Below are positions 1-9,816 of a stretch of DNA of 64,000 nucleotides, piece by piece (position 1 is the first letter of the stretch; every line of letters begins with the position of its first letter). The notes under the pieces are model-generated. The model saw only the letters and a program-made list of their open reading frames with translations. It had not been told where the DNA came from and searched no databases. This DNA comes from Maratus speciosus (taxonomy: Eukaryota; Arthropoda; Arachnida; Araneae; Salticidae). A program made the translations under genes and the position numbers. Location of the stretch: contig OZ010788.1 of the NCBI GenBank assembly GCA_963932465.1, positions 674,892,484-674,956,483 of the forward strand. The letters are read 5' to 3'.

Positions 1-596
1 TATTTTTTTTTTAAATAAAAACCTATCAGCAAAAATAACACAGGATAAATAACATGCAGGTAAAATAACATACACGTTAAGGCTTCTTTGCATTTACTGT
101 TCAGTTCAAATATTTAGAAGGAGCGGGAAAGGGGGGAGAGAAGAACTCTACATACTTCAGTCTTTATAGAAACAAACTAAATAAGATTTTAACAATGCTA
201 AAAAAATTAAATTACAAAATTCAGAAAGACATCAAAGAAAATCAATTGTATATTTTAAAAGCAATACTAGTTTGTACCTGGTATGCTGATTTTTTGTTTC
301 TAGAATGTAACATGAAGTTTTCAGAAATACTGAAGGTTAGCAAATTGCTCTTACAGAGCAAAAAATAGAAAAATTCTCAGAGAAAAAAAATTTTCTCATT
401 AAAAACCCATTGAAAAAACTATATAAAACCATGCAATATCAGGAAAGAAATTGAATGACTGTTCCTGCTTGGTACGGGAGCAGAAAAAAAGGGGGGGGGA
501 GGGAGTAGGTTCCTTTAATGAGGCATGGGTCTGTCCAGACATCTCTTAGGGGTCTCTCTCTTTTGTGAAATAATGAACAGTTTCTTATTTGTGAAA
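1..596. other. AT-rich intronic sequence without recognised genes
   Basis: Low-complexity A/T sequence, with a purine-rich run of A and G at 484-507. No coding or RNA gene is supported. On the minus strand this is the far end of the visible UBR intron. Confidence 0.6.
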
Positions 597-598
597 TA

Positions 599-1684
599 CA
601 ATAGAAGATCTTTATAATGCAATTCTCCATATAACGCACAACTTCTCAGGCATAAACAATGAATTTTGCAGTTAAGATGCATCTGAATTATCACACCGTA
701 AAGAACTGCAACTCTCTAGAGGACTAAATTTTATACATTAGTTCAACTTTATTGCCTTTTGGAAGACTTTAACAAAAAAATTGCTGATATTACAATAAAC
801 ATTTTTGAAAATGAGATACAGTAGACTCCCTTAAATCCGCGAATGCCTAAAATTTGCATATTTTTTTAGATGTAAACAATGAAATTTACAGTTAAGTTGC
901 AGGAACAAAATACAAGATTGTGCCGAAATCAGCGACTACTGCAATGTTTTTTTTACTAAATGTTTTGTTAATCATACTCTTTTGGCTATTACAGCCGATT
1001 TATTACTAAATAAATTTACATACTTTTGATTTTGATATAAATTAGCATATCTATATCAACAATTCCAGGGTTTGATGTACCGATCTTACGATCGCTTTAC
1101 CACTAGATGACAGCATAGGACTTTTGGAATCGAAATGAATCGATTTCATCGGTAATAATTTAATATATTTTTCTAAATTTTTATTTTACATAAATATTTT
1201 AATAATTACTTACTTTTAAACTAATACATTATTTTAATATTTTACTTATTTTAATGTTTTACTTGATTGCAAGTATTCATTATAATTTCCCTTGCTTAAC
1301 TACCAATCAAATTCATGTTTCAAAAATGTAAATAAATCAATGACCAGAAATCCGCAAAATTCTAAAATCCGCTCAACCTCTGGTCTCAAGCTGTGTGGAT
1401 TTGAGGGAGTCTACTGTATAATGAACGATTTGGACCATATTTATTAAGTAAATTTGATAATGTGTGGAATGATCTATATGATGCAAAAATTTATAATCTG
1501 GATAACTCCTGGTGACAAGGAAGGCAGTATAAAGATACTCCAATGTATTTTGATATATTTCAGACATATTTGGCCATGAGTACATGGTAAATTTAATTAT
1601 GTCTGAAATATGATCCATATAACACTAAACTCTATATAACGCACAACCTTGCATTTTTAGGTTTGTGTTATAAAAGATCTACTG
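599..1684. mobile_element. pogo-like MITE copy 1, interrupted by another MITE
   Basis: The ends read CAATAGAAGATCTTTATAAT and TTATAAAAGATCTACTG inverted, flanked by TA on both sides (597-598 and 1685-1686), as expected for Tc1/mariner-pogo elements. The interior matches the intact copy at 2048-2538 over most of its length, except for a foreign segment at 819-1416. Removing that segment and one TA restores continuity with copy 2. Element DNA alone is about 490 bases. Confidence 0.75.
819..1416. mobile_element. pogo-like MITE (CAGTAGACTC family), nested
   Basis: Inverted ends CAGTAGACTCCCTTAAATCC and GGATTTGAGGGAGTCTACTG, with TA duplicated at 817-818 and 1417-1418. It sits inside copy 1 of the neighbouring MITE family. 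Related copies lie at 24574-27016 and 27220-28086. It has no transposase and must have been moved in trans. Confidence 0.8.
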
Positions 1685-1762
1685 TATTAGTCCTCATTTC
1701 GTGAATTTTAACATAATAGTCAGGGTTTTTTCTTTATTTTTAACAAAATCCTTTACTTATAA

Positions 1763-2040
1763 TCTAATATATAAAAATGAAAATTTGTCAGTCTGTCTGT
1801 AATGCTATACAAATCCACAGTTTAGAAGCCAGAATTGTGAAATGTTACGTACATGTGTATTAAAACACGGCTGCGGCAACTAAAGTAATCCGGAATTGGA
1901 ATAACTTATAGTTAATTTTTAGTTAAAAAACCACCCATTTAACAGCAATTTCCTATCAAATTTAAACATTTTTCATATAGCTGTTGCCAACAATTAAAAA
2001 CACACCATAAAATTCTTACCACAACAAATACTTTTGAAAA
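1763..2040 (+). mobile_element. Possible Helitron 5' end fragment
   Basis: After a host A the sequence begins TCTAATATATAAAAATGAAA, a TC-initial, AT-rich start of the kind seen at Helitron 5' ends, followed by GTCTGTCTGTA. No matching CTAG-type 3' end with a hairpin was found before the next element, so this is a truncated or unrelated fragment. Confidence 0.35.
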
Positions 2041-2047
2041 TGAAATA

Positions 2048-2538
2048 CAGTAGATCTTTATAACGCAATTCTATATAATGCAATTCTCCATATAACGCAC
2101 AACTTCTCAGATGTAAACAATGATTTTTGCAGTTAAAAAGCATCTGCTTTTTCACATTGTAAAATATTGCTACTTTCTAGATGACTAAATTTTATACATT
2201 AGTTCAACTTTGTGTTCTAATTTAAGACATTTTTACTGAAAAAATGCTATTATTACAATAAACATTTTTGAAAATGTCTAATATAAGAGATGGTTTTGGA
2301 TCATATTTATAAAGTAAATTTAACAATGTCTGACCTATATTACACAAAAACTTATAATTTGGATAATTCTTGGTAACAAGGAATGCAGTATAAAGATATT
2401 CTAATGTATTTTGATATGTTTTAGACATATTTGGCCATGTTTACAAGGTGAATTTAATGACGTGATCCATATAACGCAAAATTCTATATAATGCACAACT
2501 TCGCGTTTTTAGGTTTGCGTTATAAAGATCTTCTACTG
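2048..2538. mobile_element. pogo-like MITE copy 2, uninterrupted
   Basis: Inverted ends CAGTAGATCTTTATAACGC and GCGTTATAAAGATCTTCTACTG, flanked by TA at 2046-2047 and 2539-2540. It is the clean counterpart of the copy at 599-1684. Both copies keep a related minus-strand reading frame (2222-2428 here, 1373-1618 there) with TYQNTLEYLYTAFLVT or close variants. That may only reflect shared ancestry. Confidence 0.8.
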
Positions 2539-2540
2539 TA

Positions 2541-3300
2541 AATGGTTTGAGAATTTTAAAAAAGGGAAAATTACATCATAACTTTTCTACTGCAAGATTT
2601 CCACATGACAAATGAAAATAAAATAAATAGTTTGACCAATTAAAAACAAAAGCAGATGTTACGTCATAATTTTTCTGTTTTATGATTTCCATGTGAAAAA
2701 TTATAATTATTTAATTAATTTGACGAATAAAAAAAAATCGAATATTAAGTCATATTAGAAATATAAAGGACATGGTGAATATATAACATCATATAAGTGT
2801 GAAAAATTGTATTGAAGCATGATAAAAACTCGATTATGGAAATATTGGAATTGGCATTTGTTAACGTTATTACTGCAATGATGAATGGAAAAGAGTTCAT
2901 TTATAGCTATATTATTTTGTGTCTGTTATATAAATTTATAGATTTTTATATTGGGTTTTCATTTGATTCACGTGTACAACATTTTGAATGTTTTTATGTT
3001 GTATATTAAATTTTGAAATTGGTTTTTCAAAACAAACATTCTTAAAATTCCGTGCAAAACTGGATACTTTAGCTAGTTTTTAATAAACCAGTTAATTGGT
3101 TCTTCGGTAACTTCAGCTGTTTTGTAACAGGTAAAATTTATTTTTAAATGATTAAATTTGGGAAAATTCAGTTTGGAGATAAAAAAAAAGTTCTGCGAAA
3201 GGTTTATTTTTAAGACAAGGAATTTTATGAAAAGTCCTGTATCAAGCTGAAAAATGTTGTGAAAGACCCTGTTTTACGATAAATATTTTTTATGAAGGGT
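2541..3300. other. AT-rich intron with short degenerate repeats
   Basis: No gene recognised. From about 3190 a degenerate repeat of some 45 bases recurs with the theme AAGGGTCCTGTTTTAAGATG. The same theme flanks the Bel element near 7000-7110 and 12460-12560, so these are probably pieces of one older repeat. Confidence 0.45.
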
Positions 3301-3306
3301 CCTGTT

Positions 3307-3613
3307 TTAAGATGAAAATTTTTGTAAAGGGATATGTCTTTTAATGGACTCTAATTTTTCTAAAGAAATCTCCGAGAGGAGAGGTAAGATGTGAATTATA
3401 TTATCATTACAGAATAAGATGAATTCCTTCCAGAAATTCTTTCTCTCTTCTGGTCTACTGCCCCAAGAGGACAAAATGAAACACATGATTAAGGGTAATA
3501 AGACAACAGATTCTTTATTAACCTCTTCAAACACTTGGCCACATATATGGACGTTTAGATTTTTATAATTATAATGGCTGTCAATAATAAAAAGAACAAA
3601 AAGTTGATAATAC
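3307..3613 (-). other. Unassigned coding-like segment, possible exon or gene fragment
   Basis: I do not recognise this protein. An open frame of about 100 codons ends in TAA at 3307. A good acceptor-like signal (pyrimidine-rich, ending ATTATTGACAG) lies near 3586, after which the frame reads HYNYKNLNVHICGQVFEE, then hydrophobic helices with SSWGSRPEERKNFWKEF and NIIHILPLLSEISLEKLE. The composition looks like alpha-helical protein rather than random AT-rich translation. It cannot be the UBR gene's next exon: splicing from 4097 in phase 0 meets a stop after two codons. The last codons overlap a repeat found at 3230-3310 and again near 12540, so the segment may be carried in a transposon or be a relic. 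Coding status is uncertain. Confidence 0.35.
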
Positions 3614-4096
3614 AAAAAGAGCAAAAAGTTGATAATAGATACATTACTTTATCTTGTTCCAAAAGCACTATGGGTTACACAAAACAAAAATATCTTTAAA
3701 AGGATGGTTTCTTTTGCCCTTGCATCTTTTCAGTTTTCTTGGCATTGAGGGAGAAGGGGGGATTTTTTAATTCGGAAATATTTCTATATATTTCTATTGT
3801 AAGAAAATTATATTTGTTATTTCCTAATTCTACAAAATACTAAAAAAAATATTTAAAATAAAAGATTTGAGAGGGGTTATAAATACTGCACAAAATACCT
3901 ATAAATTCAAGTTTTAATCCCTCTAAATCCTTCAATCCTTCTAAAATTTATTAAAATGATTATGTAAATCTTCTAATGTAGTTTCAAAAATTCATGAAAA
4001 ATGCTTTAGAAAATAAAATTTTCATGAATTCATAATTCAGTACATAAAGGGTTAAAGAAAGAAGACATAAAATAAGAAAAAAACAAAAAAACCTAC

Positions 4097-4324
4097 TTGG
4101 TCATAAGTATGTGTTTCATCGTTGAACAGCATTGTACAGTAAGTGTCGGAGAGTTCATTCTTCTCGGTATCCTCGGTGGGAAATTGAAGGTCTGGAGGCA
4201 AGTTAATTTCGTGTCCTAGAGTCAGCATGAGGTGACAGTAATTCAACACAATGTTCATAACAACCCGGAGTCTCTCAACAACATCGTGCGGCAATTTGTC
4301 TAAGGGATTGGATCCTTCAGTCAT
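4097..4324 (-). CDS. UBR1/UBR2: UBR1/UBR2-type E3 ligase, third coding exon (start of ClpS-like domain)
   Basis: This 228-base exon is in phase 0 at both ends and encodes residues 179-254, beginning MTEGSNPLDKLP. Acceptor ATTTTCCAG precedes 4324; the donor CCAA|GTAGGT falls at 4097/4096 (an alternative GT four bases on is possible but would shift the phase). The last residues, TYCTMLFNDETHTYDQ, match the opening of the ClpS-like adaptor domain of UBR1/UBR2, which follows the UBR box in these ligases and binds bulky hydrophobic N-termini. The preceding intron runs to 36227, about 31.9 kb. No continuation of the ClpS domain is visible between 1 and 4096, so the next exon is probably outside the window. 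An uninterrupted frame of 140 codons covers the exon but reads on both sides into intron and SINE sequence; only this part is coding. Confidence 0.93.
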
Positions 4325-4344
4325 CTGGAAAATCAAAAATGGAT

Positions 4345-4510
4345 CATAATTGTTGTAAGCATAAATCAAACAGCATATACAAATATTACACAGACATACA
4401 TACAATAAATACAATAAACCCAACTGGAGTGAAAAATTAGCCAGAGCCAGGAATCGAACCCGGGACCACAGCATTCCAGGCTGTCGCTCTAACCACTGAG
4501 CTACTCTGGC
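4345..4510 (-). mobile_element. tRNA-derived SINE next to a UBR splice acceptor
   Basis: The minus strand of 4440-4510 folds as a complete tRNA-like cloverleaf of 71 bases: acceptor GCCAGAG/CTCTGGC, D stem GCTC/GAGC, anticodon stem ACAGC/GCTGT with loop CTGGAAT, and T arm CCGGG-TTCGATT-CCTGG. It contains RNA polymerase III box A (TAGCTCAGTGG) and box B (GGTTCGATTCC). The anticodon position would be GGA (serine), but serine tRNAs have a long variable arm and this has four bases, so it is a SINE head rather than a functional tRNA. An AT-rich tail containing CTCCAGTTGGGTTTATTG follows, and that tail is repeated at 4681-4740 and 4767-4900. The tail ends about 20 bases before the acceptor of the UBR exon. 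Confidence 0.75.
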
Positions 4511-4559
4511 CGATACCTATGTCTGCAATTTTTCAATAATAAACCATGTTGGGGAAGTC

Positions 4560-4908
4560 ACCAGCCATCTATATGACAGCCTTGGATGACCGGACAACAT
4601 CGATCTATGATATACAATAAAACACACATACTACAATATATAATAAAACACACACAAATAATGCCTGCATTCAACAGTTAACAGAATATACAAATATTAT
4701 ACAGACATACATACAATAAACCCAACTGGATTGAAAATGTCCCGGGTTCGATTCCTGGCTCTGGCTAATTTTTCACTCCAGTTGGGTTTATTGCATTTAT
4801 TGTATGTATGTCTGTAGAATATTTATATATACTGTTAACTGTTGGATGCAGGTGTTATTTGTGTGCGTTTTATTATATATTGTAGTATGTGTGTTTTATT
4901 ATAAATCA
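4560..4908. repeat. Inverted pair of SINE tails with a partial tRNA-like head
   Basis: Sequence at 4580-4735 is the reverse complement of 4775-4900, apart from scattered mismatches. Both carry the SINE tail theme GTTGGGTTTATTG and ACTGTTAACTGTTG. Between them lies the 3' half of the tRNA-like head (box B region, 4738-4767). It looks like two SINE copies in opposite orientation, one truncated at its 5' end. Confidence 0.7.
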
Positions 4909-4916
4909 AACTGTGC

Positions 4917-5606
4917 AAATTTTAATACGAAAGCTAAAATCTTTAACGACAATTTAACACACAAATACATACAAACATAACATGAAAAAAATTCCTTACG
5001 ATCGTTTTGAAGATTCCTGGATCCCTTCCTCTGTGAGAAAAAAAAGAGAAAATTAAAATGGGTTCCAAGAACTCCTAGATTATAGCCCCGAGTACTGGCT
5101 TATGGATTGATTAAAAAGGCGAAAACAAGAGTTTATGTATCTTTAAAAAATGACATAATAGACCAGAAACAACTGAAAAAAAAAGGAGTCACTGTGCAGG
5201 ATCTCTCCACACAGGCGAGAGAAAAGGGGTGCTCGTCATATCATTCACTAAGGAAGTATGTTTATAAATATAGTAGTATGTTCTTCCTTAGTGAATGATA
5301 TGACCAGCACCCCTTTACTCTCGCCTGTGTGGAGGGATCCTGCACAGTGACTCCTTTTTTTCAGCTGTTTCTGGTCCATTATGTCATTTTTTAAAGATAT
5401 ATAAACTCTTATTTTCGCCTTTTCAATCAGTCCATAAGGCAACACTCCGAGTTCTTAGAACCTATTTTAATTTTCTCTTTTTTTTTTTCTCACTGAGGAA
5501 GGGGATCCGGGAATCCTCAAAACGATCGTATGGAATTTTTTTCGTGTCGTGTTTGTACGTATTTGTATGTTAAATCGTTGTTAAAGATTTTAGCTTTTGT
5601 ATCATA
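4917..5606. repeat. Long fold-back (inverted repeat) element, arms about 320 bases
   Basis: Left arm about 4917-5263 and right arm about 5280-5606 are reverse complements with modest divergence, around a short spacer near 5264-5279. Matching landmarks are GCTAAAATCTTTAACGA against its complement near the right end, ACGATCGTTTTGA against TCAAAACGATCGT, and CTTCCTTAGTGAATGATATG at the centre. Reading frames inside (5107-5298, 5248-5445) mirror one another and are products of the palindrome. The left arm also holds a splice-like string (CTCACAG ... GTAAGG), but this recurs in the other arm and I do not treat it as an exon. Confidence 0.8.
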
Positions 5607-6418
5607 ATCGTTAGGTAGAAATCAAAAGAGAAACAAATCACAAATATCGGGACTCAATTTCTGTGCTGTTTTTTTTGGTGTGTGTGTGTCAATACAGTCG
5701 AGATTCTTATCCGTGTTTTAGAACAATTGATGTCGCTTTCCATATTTAATCATAGTGTGCCATTTACATTGTTCTACTTATAGAGATACTGACTTAATAT
5801 CAATTCAGTTTAGCAATAGCCAAAAACACAGAAAGGATTATATGATAGGTATTTATTTCTCTATTGTCAGTTAATTACTATATGAGCCGGCGTCCTGCTG
5901 GTAAAAACACAGACAAAATTACTCCCATCAAGTGCAAATAGAGAAAAGTTTTGCTGAAATAAAGTATTGAAATTATTCATTTACCATACTATTTATTAGT
6001 TGTATGCAAAGTATCATTGGCTGGTCAACTTTTCTTATTGGTTTATGTCAAAATTTCATAGCAATTTTTAGTGTATATTTTCACAACGGTAAATCAAAGA
6101 TAGCTGTTTCGAATTTTTACTCAGAGTGCTAAAAGAATGTCTGAAACATTTACACATTTAGGAGATATTTAGAATGTACTTATTTTTAATAGTTTCTGTA
6201 GCGGATAGCCGAATTTCTATTGTATAACTAATTACAAAAAATTAGGTTAGTTAGAACATACTCGAAAAAAAAGATACAATAAGGGGTTAAAGATAGATTT
6301 TTCAGTGTTTCACATCGTATCTATTTTGCTAGCATTTCTTTTCATTTGGCTACTGATTTTTATTTCTTATTTGCCAAATCGCTAATGTTGGTCAAAAGCC
6401 AGTGAGAATGCTGCAAAC
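5607..6418. other. AT-rich intron, including a probable MITE at 5695-6222
   Basis: A probable pogo-like MITE has ends CAGTCGAGATTCTTATCCG and AGCGGATAGCCGAATTTCTATTG with TA on both sides (5693-5694, 6223-6224); the ends match imperfectly. A TG run lies at 5678-5689. No gene is seen. Confidence 0.45.
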
Positions 6419-6626
6419 CAGGGCTGCACAGTCGGTGGTAAAAATGGATGACTCCAACTCCGGGAATTTTAACAGATTCGACTCTGGCTCCGACTCTTTC
6501 ACTCAAAAATGGGCCGACTCTGACAATGCAGATCTGCTTGCAAAATGGACGACTCGAACTCCAGAAATTTTAACAGATCCGACTTCGACTCTTTCACTCA
6601 GAAATGGGCTTGACTCCGCAGCCCCG
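6419..6626. mobile_element. hAT-like short non-autonomous element with GACTC repeats
   Basis: Ends CAGGGCTGCACAGTC and GACTCCGCAGCCCCG are near-inverted. The interior consists of repeated TCCGACTC-like words. Flanking octamers CTGCAAAC and CTACAAAA agree at six of eight positions, consistent with an old 8-bp hAT duplication. The reading frame at 6402-6680 follows from the repeats and is not a gene. Confidence 0.6.
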
Positions 6627-7116
6627 CTACAAAAAAACCTTTTTTTAATACTTGCCAACATACTTGAAAAGTGTTTATGATTTGGGTCTGTCTGTCTGCC
6701 ACCTGTCCGTGCTCTAACTCAAGCAAATATTAGTCTGATTGCCATGAAATTTATAGATGTTATTGAGTATCACTATGGCATGTTCGGTATGGAAAATGAA
6801 GTGTATAGCATTTATGGTTCATTGACAGGGACACTCAAAAGAACTCTGTTACATTATGGTCTATGGAAAAAAATTGTTTGTGGTGTGTTTTAATATTATT
6901 ACACTATTTTAAACATACTGAAATTTATATATATATCACTGAGATCTACTACAGGGTGCTTGCTCTAGAATAGGATGTGCATAGCATTTATCACTCATTT
7001 TACAGGGACCAGGGTCCTGTCCAGACTTTTCCCTCAGGGTCCTGTTTTTGTCAAATTGTGAAGAATGAGCTTTTTTACATTCGTGAAAAATCTAGTCCTA
7101 ATTTTGTGAATTTGAA
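6627..7116. other. Intron sequence with repeat remnants, left flank of the Bel element
   Basis: No gene is seen. Near 7000-7030 the words AGGGTCCTG recur, part of the repeat themes also present at 3190-3310 and 12460-12560. A short AT dinucleotide run lies at 6927. Confidence 0.4.
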
Positions 7117-7121
7117 AGGAT

Positions 7122-7458
7122 TGTGGCGACCGGTTTTGGTTCAGTGGATTTCTTAGATTAACTAACACTATCTTAAAAATAAATCAATTGGCACTTACTC
7201 AATTAATTCCACGGGATATCAAATTTTCTCTTATTTTAATTGGAAGACACATATTTACATCTATTATACACTATAATACATTTTATTTACAAAAGCGAAA
7301 CGCGTTCTTAAAAACAGAATATTCTTTCAACAACACCATCTCGAAGAAAAACAGAGAGAGTGCGCGCGATGAGCCCAGGAGGGGTTACCTTACGTAAACA
7401 ATAGATCCATTGCTGTCCCGTTATCGCCCATTTGGCGTCAAACATATAATTCTCCACA
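7122..7458 (-). repeat. Bel/Pao 3' LTR
   Basis: 337 bases beginning TGTGGCGACC and ending TTCTCCACA on the plus strand (TG...CA borders). It matches the LTR at 12012-12348 except for CGGTTTTGG versus CGGTTCCGG and one G/A change shortly after. The short reading frame inside (7188-7397) is repeated identically in the other LTR and is not a gene. Confidence 0.95.
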
Positions 7459-7953
7459 CACTCCCCACCTGGACTCATGAGAGTACATAATGATAAATCA
7501 ACATAAACATTCTTATAATAAACTTGACCTTAAATGACAACTCAAATGATAAAATAGAAAATTTTCAATCTACAGGCGTTGAAGTATAAAGAATTAAACA
7601 TAAAATAATAAAGTCATGATCAATATAAATTAAAAAAAAGACACTCTTATAACATGTAGCTACATGAACATATCTGGCCAGATATTTTACCTGAATAAGA
7701 TTAACTGAATATATATATATATACATAATATAAACAAATTAAATACCATTATTAATTCAATTATCTTTTCAATTTGAAATAAAGTACAATTATGCATAAA
7801 TGAAAGATTTTTACTAAATAAACAACAAATTGCAAAACACACCCAAAAAAAAAAAATATTTCCAAACATGAATTTATAAAACAAACACACTTTGATATTC
7901 AAACACTAGTAGAAAAAATAAATTTCAAATCAAGTACTGAAATCACTTATCAT

Positions 7954-9738
7954 TCAGATATCTAGTTCAAAAGGATACAAAAGTTGTATTGGTTTTCTCA
8001 GCAGTCCTTTAGCAGTTTTTATTATGCAAGCACGAATAAGTTTATTTCTGCCAATAATGACTTCCTTAACTATTCCTAAGTCCCACAACAGTTTAGATTT
8101 AGCAGTACCATCTACTAAAACAACATCGCCAATTTTTAAGTTTTTGTGTCTTTCAGGAGTTTTAAATTCATGAACTGAACTTAAATTCAATAAGTATTGT
8201 TCCTTCCACTTAATCCAGAGCTGTTTCAACAACTTACTTTGATATCGTTTTCTCCTTAACAAAGTTTCTTTAGTAGAAATTTTATTTTCTAATTCGGCAA
8301 AATGTAGAGGAAAACTGATGTTCTCTCTTCCTGGCAGAAGGAAATGGGCCGGGGTAAGTGGCTCTGGCTCGCCGAAATCACTTGCTGTGTAGGTTAGCGG
8401 TCTCATATTTATTATGGCTTCTATTTCTGTCAAGATTGTTGCCAATTCTTCAAATGTGATGAGAGCTCTTCCCAAAATTTTTCTTAAAGGTTCTTTTACA
8501 CTTTTTACGAGCCTTTCGTAAAACCCTCCCCACCATGGGGCACGCTCGACGATAAATTTCCATGTCATACCTTTATTCGATATAAAATCCTGGAGTTCTT
8601 GATCTTTAATGATTTTCTCAAATTGTTGTAATTCTTTATCAGCAGCCTTAAAACTCTTTGCATTATCCGAAAAAATCATTTTACAGTTTCCGCGTCTTGA
8701 AATAAATCGACGAAAACACAAAAGGAAAGATTTTGTAGTCATATCCCTGGCTGCTTCCAGATGTATTGCTCTTGTTGTGGCACAGGTGAACAGTACAATA
8801 TATGACTTTGACGTCTCTTTATTCTCTGTTCTTACGATTATCGGTCCTGCAAAATCCAATCCTATAACGGTAAACGCAGGAGATTCTGATATTCTTTCCT
8901 TCGGAAGTTGGCCAGTTAGTTGGTCAGCTGCTTTCGCATTGTATTTTTTACAAATTAAACATTTCCTGACACTTTTCCTAATTAATTGTCTTCCTTGAGG
9001 AATCCAAAATTTTTTTCGGATTTGTGCAAGTGTCAAAGAAACTCCACTATGCAACAATTTTCTGTGTTCTTGCATAATCAGCAACTCGGTAAATTTTTCA
9101 TTCTTTGGCAATATGACTGGATTGCTTTCATTTAAACTAAATGAGCTTTCATTAAGTCTGCTTCTGATTCGTAAAATTTTATTTTTATCCAAATATGGAC
9201 ATAACGAATAAATTCTTGAGGTCTTCTTAATGGGATTTCCTTCTTCTAATGACTCAATTTCTTCCTTATAATTTTTCATTTGTACTTCTTTAATTAATAA
9301 TTCTTCAGCTTCTGTCAATTCTTCAGCAGATAATACACCTTTATGTTTAATTGGACTTCTTAGATTGAAGACAAATCTTTTAATTCTTGCCACTGTTCTA
9401 ATTGCCTTCAATAAAGAACTAAAACGCTCAATCTCTATAAGTGGTTTCTGTTGTTCTGATGAACAAAGGTTTTGGGAAATTACTTTTTCTTTAGCTTCTA
9501 GTTGCTTCATATCTTCATCCACTTCTCTGTCTTCCTTGGACCATAAATTTGAATCTTTAATTAACCATGGAAGCCCTGACCACCATAGATCATCGCTCTC
9601 GAGGTCGAGAAGTGAGAGTCCTCTCGTAAATCGGTCAGCAGGATTTGAGCTACCGGGACAATGTCGCCAGTTCATCGGATTTGTTAAAGTTTGTTTGTCC
9701 GTTTCAATAACAGGGTGATGGGGTAAGTAGCATGCCAA
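7954..9738 (-). pseudogene. Bel/Pao pol remnant: RNase H tail and integrase
   Basis: The frame has 594 codons and opens at a TTG because the upstream pol sequence is missing. Residues 24-40 (WRHCPGSSNPADRFTRG) are the usual end of the Bel/Pao RNase H region. An HHCC zinc domain follows at about 225-263 (H225, H230, C260, C263). The integrase core comes next, with catalytic acidic residues in GLDFAGP (D295), FSDNAKSF (D358) and GGFYERL (E408). A C-terminal chromatin- or DNA-binding type region ends with KPIQLLYPFELDI. In an intact element this enzyme inserts cDNA into the genome. All three acidic residues are present, so the integrase part looks undamaged, but it is no longer fused to a polymerase. 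About 490 bases separate its stop from the 3' LTR. Confidence 0.92.
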
Positions 9739-9816
9739 ATTATCATTGGTCGAATTTATTTCCTGGGGAATAAATTCGAATTAAAGAAATAAATTCCTGG
9801 GTCGAATTTATTTCCT
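9739..9816. repeat. Deletion junction in pol: two back-to-back hairpins
   Basis: Where reverse transcriptase should be, there is only this junction. The 17-mer GGTCGAATTTATTTCCT occurs at 9748-9764 and again at 9800-9816. Between and across them are two hairpins: CGAATTTATT/AATAAATTCG (loop of 8, 9751-9778) and GAAATAAATTC/GAATTTATTTC (9786-9814, loop of about 7). Such patchy direct and inverted copies of a short word are typical of templated filler at a repaired break; that mechanism is inferred. Confidence 0.85.

Noticed and set aside
4440..4510. Functional tRNA-Ser(GGA)
   Set aside because: The cloverleaf is complete, but serine tRNAs need a long variable arm and this has four bases. The 3' flank is a repeated SINE tail with no short T-run terminator, and other copies are truncated.
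4980..5040. Possible UBR exon with CTCACAG acceptor and GTAAGG donor
   Set aside because: The same sequence occurs in both arms of the 4917-5606 fold-back, and its translation does not fit between the UBR box and ClpS exons, which already join in frame.
6402..6680. 92-codon frame rich in D, S and N
   Set aside because: It is produced by the repeated GACTC words of the short hAT-like element at 6419-6626.
7188..7397. 69-codon plus-strand frame
   Set aside because: It lies entirely in the 3' LTR and is repeated in the 5' LTR frame at 12003-12287; antisense to the element.
8609..8998. 129-codon plus-strand frame
   Set aside because: Antisense shadow of the integrase frame; likewise 9365-9718 and the plus-strand frames at 10484-11872 opposite gag.
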